Part shown: in pieces, positions 33,474-38,365 of the stretch | How the letters are laid out: every line of letters begins with the position of its first letter | How positions within the stretch are numbered: position 1 is the stretch's first letter | Assembly (NCBI GenBank): GCA_048213135.1 | Contig: PS015333.1 | Span: 1 to 38,365, forward strand | Direction of reading: 5' to 3' | DNA: 38,365 bases | Source of the DNA: Reclinomonas americana ATCC 50394 | Taxonomy: Eukaryota; Jakobida; Jakobea; Jakobida | Program-made: the position numbers and the translations under genes | Notes under the pieces: generated by a model | Database searches by the model: none | Told to the model about the DNA's origin: nothing | Seen by the model: only the letters and a program-made list of their open reading frames with translations

Positions 33474-34578
33474 AATTCATCGACACGTGCCCTTCGAACA
33501 AGGGCATGGAGCTGTCATGCTGCACGAGCAACACCTTTTCCAGTTGCGATTGGTGGAGAGCCGCGGTGTGTTTTTAATGCTTTGCTCATTGCGAGCGCTG
33601 CAGATCTCAAGATCGACTTGACGAATCGCACCACCGTGTACACGCGTGGTGTGGAGGGATTCGGTGCAGCATTGGAGCGCATGGCCAACCTGGCGGCGGC
33701 CTGGGTGCACACGATGGTGACGGGTGACGACGCAACGAAGCGTCTGGCCACGGCACACGCCGACGCGCTGGCCACCGTGCAGGCGTTTGTCAAGTCACGC
33801 GGTGCCGACGTCAACCGGTGCTTCACGGCCATCCAGCAGTACCTGTCGGGGTTGGCGTGCCTGGCGTGCCGCTCCGACTGGAGCACCTTCATGTCCACCA
33901 GTGCCACGGGCATGACCACCTTGCGGCTGGCCACGAGCACCTGCGACGCGCTGGAGGCCGGCTGCACCGGTCTGGTCGACAACTACTGGCGCGCTGTGGC
34001 CGGTATCCGTACTATTCTGGACCTGGTGACCGACTCGTCGGTGACTCGACCGTTTGAGGTGCCGGCGGCGTCGCCCTGCGATACTGTTGTCGCGCCGGCT
34101 GTGACCGCCACCAGTGCCGCCACCGCGACCACCACCACCGTCACCACGCCGACCACGACCACAGCGAGCGCGGTGCAATGCAGGCGTCATGTTTGCGAGA
34201 CTGTGTTCCGCGGTCCGCACGTACGCCTCGCTGCACCCAAGGCGTCATCGCAGAGTGGTGGCACGAGCTCCACCACAGCGGCGGTTCTGGCCGAGGAGAT
34301 GCTGGTGTTGGCCGGTGCCATGGAAGACACGACGGCGGCCACGGTCTCAAACACGTACGGCGGCTCCGGTTTCGATGTGTCGACCTCGGGTGCCTCGGCA
34401 AACCTCGGTTGCGTCGCGACACAATGTCGTCCCTCCCTCCACGGCTTTCGTCTCACTCGCTTTCCACGTCGCAGCTCCGCAACGGACCTCAATGTCGAGC
34501 GGCCACCGTTCGAATGTGTGGTTGGTCGGCGTCTGGCTGGCCACCCTCCTGGTGACCGCCGTGTGCAGTATCATATAA
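33474..34578 (+). CDS. Cys-rich ectodomain with C-terminal hydrophobic anchor, partial 5'
   Basis: Exon 1 (33474 to about 33570) reads EFIDTCPSNKGMELSCCTSN then FSSCDWWRAA. Exon 2 starts at about 33603: DLTNRTTVYTRGVEGFGAAL, RGADVNRCFTAIQQYLSGLA, CLACRSDWSTFMST and CDALEAGCTGLVDNYWRAVA, then a Thr-rich stalk (ATTTTVTTPTTTTAS) and a Ser/Thr/Gly segment. A last exon gives HRSNVWLVGVWLATLLVTAV and ends CSII, stop TAA 34576-34578. The hydrophobic 18-20 residue tail at the extreme C-terminus fits a GPI-anchor signal or a tail anchor. The 5' end lies in the gap 33134-33466. Probably the 3' part of the protease/EGF/FN3 gene. The Cys-rich domain itself I cannot name. Confidence 0.75.
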
Positions 34579-34616
34579 ACATAATGCAAGTAATGAAAAC
34601 GAAGCAGATGGGATGC
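34579..34616. other. 38-nt convergent intergenic spacer
   Basis: The only sequence between the stop of the Cys-rich ectodomain gene (+) and the stop of the nuclease gene (-). No AATAAA. The two mRNAs must overlap at their 3' ends. Confidence 0.75.
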
Positions 34617-35868
34617 TCATTTACTGCTGGCGTCGGCAAAGAAGGCAATCTCGGCGGCCACCGGCACATGGTCGCTGCCGTGTTGCGCATTGGGAATGCC
34701 ACCACCCTCGGCTCGCAGGCTGGCGGCACTGTCGACCTGCAACACGCGCACCACGCGCGTGCCACGCGCATCGCAGAACACGTGATCAATGGCCGAGCAG
34801 CGCCGCGGCGTCACCGTGGTGTGTGTCGGCGGGGGCGTGTACACACTACGCAGACGGCCAGCACCGCCCAGGAACTCCTCACACACGTACTGCACGACGC
34901 GACTGCGTGGCTCGTTATTAAAGTCGCCACTCAGCACCACGCGCACCGCACCCGACGGCCACCCAAACTGCTTCTCCCACTCGCCGAGACGCTCACGCAC
35001 GTGCGCGTCGAGTTGTCGCAGCTCGGCCAGCTGCTCTTCCTCTTTCCGCGGATCCCAATACAGATGCGTGCACACAACGAGAATGGGTGGCGGCGGCGTG
35101 GATGTGGCACCGGTGCCAGCACGCGGCTGCAGCAAGGCCAGAGCGGCCACACGATCGTGCTTATCGTCAAAGTCTACGGCGTCGGCGGCCAGCAACTCAA
35201 ACTTGTCGGTGCGGAAAAACACCCCACATCCATCCTGCTTGTTGCGCCCACTCCACGACGAGTAGTGCACCGATGGTCGCCGTACATACACTGTAGCAAG
35301 GAGAACATGAGAGGCAGCAGCAAAAGCAGAAGCAGAAGCAGAAGCAGAAGCAGGCTGACCGCTGTCGAAACCGGCACTGGCGAGGTGTGGCTTGAAGAAC
35401 GTCCAGTAGTCAGTGAGCTCCTCCAGGCACCACACATCGGCATCGATGGCCAGCATGCGCGACAGGAGCACCCACTTGCGCGACGACCACTCCAAGTGCT
35501 AGCACGACGACGACGACGATCAACAAAATTGTGTCAAGCATCCTCACACGCACGCATTTTACCTCACGCGCGACATAGCCAAAGTGCTCCGGGAGACCGA
35601 GGTTCGAGCCCAGAATGTTGTACTGGCCCACCACGCACGAGAAGGACGGTGCATTCGTGGCCGAGACACCATCATTATCATCAGCAGCCGCGACTGTTGT
35701 CCATTGCACAGAAGGTTGCCGCGGCAATGGCGACTGCGACTGCTGCTGCTGCTGCTGCTGCTGTGAAGAGTGCAACCAGCGGCGCCCAAGGATACTGCGC
35801 ACAGGCGGCGATCTAATCGCCCGCCACATGTACAACATCGTCGAAGTCGATCCGAAATTTCGTAGCAT
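34617..35868 (-). CDS. Endonuclease/exonuclease/phosphatase-family protein (nocturnin/CCR4/PDE12-like), mitochondrial-type presequence
   Basis: ATG at 35868, stop TGA 34617-34619, three exons. The N-terminus MLRNFGSTSTMLYMWRAIRS and RSILGRRWLHSS has many Arg and no acidic residue, as in mitochondrial presequences, then a poly-Gln run. The catalytic fold follows: FSCVVGQYNILGSNLGLPEH (the QYN..A/S Asn motif); LEWSSRKWVLLSRMLAIDAD; WCLEELTDYW (metal-binding Glu); after an intron, NKQDGCGVFFRTDKFELL; ILVVCTHLYWDPRKEEEQ; VVLSGDFNNEP (Asp/Asn); SAIDHVFCD; and GSDHVPVAAEIAF (catalytic His). All EEP motifs are present, so activity is likely. Family members remove poly(A) or 2'-5' oligoadenylate, or dephosphorylate NADP(H). 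Which substrate applies is not shown. The intron at 35299-35365 holds a TTCTGC repeat. Confidence 0.88.
35310..35358. repeat. AGAAGC hexamer repeat in an intron
   Basis: Tandem AGAAGC/AGCAGC units within the intron between GFDS and VYVRRPSVHYS of the nuclease gene. Reading through stays open (Ser/Ala repeats), so retention would insert a low-complexity loop without a stop. Confidence 0.85.
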
Positions 35869-35983
35869 TTCACATCTTTTCGCGCGTGAGGGAGAACAGA
35901 CAACTTGCCTCTTTCTGTGTTGTCAGAGAGCGTGCACAAAAGCATCGGAGAGAGAGAGAGAAGAGTGCAACATTTGACGAAGA
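35869..35983. promoter_or_regulatory. Short bidirectional promoter region
   Basis: 115 nt between the divergent ATGs of the nuclease gene (-) and the next gene (+). It contains a GAGAGAGAGAGAA tract. No TATA box is obvious. Both promoters must lie here or inside the first exons. This is inferred from position only. Confidence 0.4.
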
Positions 35984-38268
35984 ATGTTCACGGATTCTGT
36001 GTTTGGATGGGGCGACTACCCGATGGTATCTCCGTCGACTCCGACCTCCGGCGGCCCCTCGTCATCGTCACAAGGCGGCGCAGTGCAGTCGCGTCGCCTG
36101 TCGTCGGGCGGCACTGGCAGCAGCAGCAGCAACAACAACAACAACCTTGCCAGCAGCGACGACGTGATTTCGTCACCGACTACTGAGGGTGTGTATGTGT
36201 GGTGGCGAGGGTGGCCGCAGCAGCAGCCGCCGGCTGACGCCACGTGTACCACCGCTACTGCAGGTCTGCCGCTCATGCCCTCGTCATTCGCTGCCAGTGC
36301 GCCGCTGCCACGTGGCGCGTCGGCGGCCGCCGCCCTTGATGTCCATGATGATGACGATGACGACGACGACGACGACGAGGACCTGCCGCCGTCGGCGCAC
36401 TTGTGGCGGCCCACCATGCTGAAGAAGGTGCGGCCGGCGGTTGCTTCCGATGGGAGCACGCCTGCCACGCGGCGCACAGGGGCGGTGGTGGGTGTGGTGG
36501 GTGATGGCCACAACCTGATGCGTCCGTCGTCGGTCGACGAGAGCACCAACTTGCCACCGCTGACGCCCATGGTGCCGCCGACGCCAAACACCACGGCGGG
36601 TGGCACCTTGGCCTCGGCGGCAGCAGTGCAGCCGCTGATGGATTCGGCGCACCGGTTTTCGCCACATCATATGTCACCATCAGTGGTGCCGACACGCGAT
36701 GCCTCTCGAACGTGAGTGTGCTGTTGTGCATAGAGTGCGTGCGTGTGCAGGGGGTTTCGGGGTCTATTCTGGGGGTCTTTCGTTTCCATTTTGAGTGGGC
36801 ACCTTTGTTGTGCTGCTTGCGTTCCCGGCGCTGCATTCCTCATTTGTGATGTGCATTCCGACGCAGACCACCGCCACCGCTGCAGCTGCCGGTTGCCGGG
36901 CGCAAGAAGACCGTGGTCAGTCGGCGTCGCAGTGCGTCGCCGGCGGCCGACAGTGCGAGTAGCAGGGGGAGCAGCAATGTGGCGCCGCAGCCGCCGGTGG
37001 TGTACGACCGGACGCCTGTGGTGAGCAATGAGCCTGCGCTGTTGCATGGGTTGGCGGGCGAGACGCGTGTGTTTCTGCGGCCGGCGGACGATGATGCGCG
37101 GCATCTGACGGCCGTGTTTCGTGTCAAGTTGGCCACCACATCGTATCGTGAGTCGCGCTCGGCGTTCCGGCTGCGCATGAATGTGTTCCACGCCGGCCAC
37201 GGCGACCAGCGACCTGTGCTGACGGTGCTGTCGCCGCGGTTCCTGTCGTTTGCCAAGCGTCGCCAGTCGACAGCCGCAGCGCAACGGTGCAGTCGGGAGT
37301 GGGCCAATGACGTGAATGCGCGACGATGGTCTGGTGTGCCACGCGGCGGCTCCGTGTCGACCAAGCCGGCGAAGAAACTGGCGACGTTTTACACGGAGGA
37401 CATGCCATTCTGCTTCCTGTCGGCACCGTACACGCATGATTTCCGTCTCGATGTACCCGCCTCTGCACTCGGTTCCGAGGCGGCGGCGGAGGCCGCAGTG
37501 GGTGCGGGTCTCTCGGCCTCTCTGGAGTTGGTGGAGGCACCGGCGGGTGGTGCGTCGGCGACGCAGGGACGGACACGTCGGTCGTCGGCTCACTTGTCGG
37601 GCGATGAGGAGGCCACGGAGGACGAAGACGAGCACGAGCGAGTGGTTCACCGAACCGATGCCGGTAGCTCTGTTGCTGTTGACGACGCCAAGCAGCATCA
37701 TCATCAGCATCAGCCGCAAGAGGTGGCTGGTGGTGGTGGTGGTGAGGTGGAGGATTCGGTGGCTCGCCGACGACCAGTACGTGCCGCGGCCGCGCGTCGT
37801 CGCTCCATTGTGGAGATGCTGGGCGGAGAGGACGATGATGAGGAAGAGGGAGACGATCACGCGGGTGGTGCCGGTGACGAGGGCGAATACAAGGAGGACG
37901 TGGTTATGGGTGGCGATCAGGCTGGACACGTGATTCACGACGACGATGACGAGGATGAGAACGAGGACGTCTCTCATCGTCGTGGTGGTGGTGGCAAGCG
38001 AGGCGGCGCACGCTCACGCGCAGCGCAGCCTGGCATCCACAGCACGAGTGGCAGCCGTCGTGGCCGTCGTCCGCCGCCGTTGAACGGGCTGGCGCCGGCA
38101 ATGGCCGTCGAGGAGGAGTCAGTAGCGGAGATGCCGACGAAGCGGCAGCGTGTGGAGAGTGCCGGCGGTGTTTCGCGTGCGGATCTGCCGGCGCTGGTGC
38201 GCAATCTGACGCCGGACGACCGGGCGTATCTGCGCTCGCTGCTCGACGAGGCTGCACTTGCACGGTGA
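35984..38268 (+). CDS. Low-complexity, probably nuclear protein with one folded domain
   Basis: ATG 35984, stop TGA 38266-38268, three exons (introns about 36188-36264 and 36713-36868). The N-terminus MFTDSVFGWGDYPMV is followed by Ser/Gly/Asn runs, then an Asp run (HDDDDDDDDDDED) coded by GAC/GAT repeats and HLWRPTMLKKVRPAV. A folded region lies in the middle: ETRVFLRPADDDARHLTAVF, SAFRLRMNVFHAGHGDQRPV, LTVLSPRFLSFAKRR, then KLATFYTEDMPFCFLSAPY. The rest alternates acidic blocks (GEDDDEEEGDDHAGG, DDDDEDENEDVS) with basic ones (RRPVRAAAARRRSIVEML, SGSRRGRRPPPLNG, PTKRQRVES), and ends VRNLTPDDRAYLRSLLDEAA. Possible nuclear-localisation signals and acidic tracts suggest a chromatin or transcription role. 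That is inference; no named DNA-binding domain is recognised. Confidence 0.72.
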
Positions 38269-38365
38269 GAAGGTGTGCCACGGACACGCGTGCGTGCAGC
38301 CAGTCGGCCGGGGAGACGGGGAGGGGAGGGGAGGGAGGACAGGAGAGGTTGGTGGTTGTAAGCGT
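38269..38365. other. 3' flank of the last gene
   Basis: 97 nt after the stop, with a GGGGAGGGGAGGGAGG purine run. No further coding was seen before the window ends. Confidence 0.6.

Noticed and set aside
35297-35365. Ser/Ala repeat inside the nuclease
   Set aside because: It has a GTCAGC donor and CTACAG acceptor, and removing it joins GFDS to VYVRRPSV in phase, so it is better read as an intron with a hexamer repeat.
35660-35816. Long plus-strand reading from 33582 to 35816
   Set aside because: From 34579 on it is the mirror of the nuclease gene, which has all its catalytic motifs on the minus strand. The real gene splices to a stop at 34578.
1-38365. CRISPR arrays, operons, tRNA or rRNA genes
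   Set aside because: No spaced direct repeats, cloverleaf or rRNA-like stretch was noticed. Regular repeats here are microsatellites or protein repeats.

Overview
The window looks like nuclear DNA of a single-celled eukaryote. Genes lie on both strands and are cut by many small GT-AG introns, mostly about 30-80 nt. Intergenic spaces are tens of bases, low-complexity repeats sit in introns, and the assembly has ten runs of N. The proteins are eukaryotic: a Fused/STK36 kinase, a BTB-BACK protein, RING proteins, a PH domain, a nocturnin-like nuclease and EGF/FN3 ectodomains. I cannot fix the lineage. Exon borders were read by eye from splice sites, reading frame and protein sense, so single borders may be off.

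Layout. 1-726: WD-like fragments around a 20-N gap, with a strand conflict. 739-7006 (-): complete Fused/STK36-type kinase with ARM/HEAT repeats. 7105-11366 (-): one long reading joining leucine-rich repeats, an RBR-type RING1, ubiquitin-binding-like helices and a C-terminal RING-H2. 11660-12787 (+): unrecognised gene. 13481-13604 (+): signal-peptide exon. 14107-14828 (+): PH-domain protein. 15047-17168 (-): BTB-BACK protein with a SPRY-like tail. 17199-28014 (+): very large secreted/membrane protein made of Chlamydia-Pmp-like beta-helix repeats, a Cys-rich module and several membrane helices. 28051-31041 (-): ankyrin-repeat protein. 31103-34578: papain-like protease, EGF, FN3 and Cys-rich pieces that probably form one + strand gene whose middle contig (32112-33133) was placed backwards. 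34617-35868 (-): endonuclease/exonuclease/phosphatase-family protein with a mitochondrial-type presequence. 35984-38268 (+): low-complexity, probably nuclear protein.

The genes do not form an operon or one pathway. Two large, modular cell-surface or secreted proteins lie in the right half: the Pmp-like protein and the protease/EGF/FN3 protein. The most unusual items are the Pmp-like gene with its regular exon pattern, the double-RING LRR protein, and the evidence that one contig is inverted.
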